In this document: positions 5,972 through 6,164 of the stretch, piece after piece
Numbering within the stretch: position 1 is the stretch's first letter
How the letters are laid out: every line of letters begins with the position of its first letter
Assembly: GCA_021811745.1 (NCBI GenBank)
Contig: JAJZNH010000707.1
Coordinates: 1-6,164, forward strand
Length of the DNA: 6,164 nucleotides
Direction of reading: 5' to 3'
Origin: Acidobacteriota bacterium
Lineage (GTDB): Bacteria; Acidobacteriota; Terriglobia; Terriglobales; Acidobacteriaceae
Notes under the pieces: generated by a model
Databases searched by the model: none
Told to the model about the DNA's origin: nothing
Seen by the model: the letters and a program-made list of their open reading frames with translations, nothing else
Program-made: the position numbers and the translations under genes

Positions 5972-6164
5972 ATGATTCAGTGGGAGATGTTAGATGCAAA
6001 TATCGGACGACGGTCGTTCCTTAATCAATCCTTTCGGATGTTGATGGGCACCCTGCTCCTGGGTGCGCCTGTGACCGCAATATCTCAGGGAACGGCACAA
6101 TCCAACCAGGTCCCAAAATTTCATGCGCAGCCCCCGGATGGCCCGCTCCCGCAGGTGAGAAACC
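5972..6164 (+). CDS. N-terminus of an exported protein (partial, runs off right edge)
   Basis: 64 codons are visible. The ATG at 5972 has GGGGAG 5 nt upstream and follows the zinc-ribbon gene by 13 nt, so it belongs to the same cluster. The protein has a polar start with RR at 13-14, a hydrophobic stretch (about 23-36, MLMGTLLLGAPVTA) and likely cleavage near residues 38-42, consistent with a Sec signal; there is no lipobox Cys. The mature start VPKFHAQPPDGPLPQ is proline-rich. It faintly recalls the lead-in of exported PCYCGC-motif proteins, but the diagnostic Cys motif would lie outside the window, so no function is assigned. Confidence 0.68.
   Translation, partial: MIQWEMLDANIGRRSFLNQSFRMLMGTLLLGAPVTAISQGTAQSNQVPKFHAQPPDGPLPQVRN

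Noticed and set aside
1..6164. CRISPR array, tRNA, rRNA, insertion sequence or long repeats
   Set aside because: No repeated spacer pattern, cloverleaf, rRNA segment, transposase motif or terminal inverted repeats were seen on reading both strands.

Overview
The window looks like a piece of an Acidobacteriota chromosome (Terriglobia-like). This rests on a DUF2934 protein, a relic resembling the C-terminus of VWFA-related acidobacterial proteins, a small exported 'YRA..RLKA' helical protein of a type I associate with that phylum, and moderately GC-rich coding with AGGAGG-type ribosome binding sites. The assignment comes from recognising families by eye; no search was run.

Left part, minus strand (about 1-2000, read right to left): a small exported protein of unknown function (1941-1363), a short DUF2934 protein (1311-1081), and the 5' two-fifths to one-half of an alpha-glucan (glycogen/maltodextrin) phosphorylase that runs off the left edge (1005-<1). 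The phosphorylase is the most striking gene. It starts with GTG behind a strong Shine-Dalgarno site and carries a complete YHS metal-binding-type domain (DPVCGM...FCSEYC) fused directly to the catalytic domain. A GC-rich hairpin or palindrome lies in its leader.

Centre, minus strand (2232-4753): a two-component system. A four-helix membrane sensor histidine kinase overlaps by ATGA an NtrC-type response regulator (receiver, AAA+ with GSFTGA, Fis-type HTH), so the pair is probably translationally coupled and drives sigma-54 promoters. No convincing -24/-12 site was found by eye in the window, so its targets are unknown. Between the regulator and the exported protein lies a plus-strand fragment (about 2122-2226) resembling the end of a VWFA-related protein, probably a gene relic.

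Right part, plus strand (4754-6164): a 528-base stretch without a recognisable gene separates the two divergent sets. Its only attractive element is a 26-codon ORF behind a perfect AGGAGGT. It is followed by a tight cluster: an exported helical protein interrupted by an in-frame TAA at codon 64 but otherwise intact to codon 135, a 90-residue zinc-ribbon-like protein whose ATG overlaps the final TGA, and the N-terminus of another exported protein that runs off the right edge.

The left genes point to storage-glucan breakdown with an unusual metal-domain fusion. The centre pair is a signalling module. The right cluster is of unknown function and appears partly decayed.
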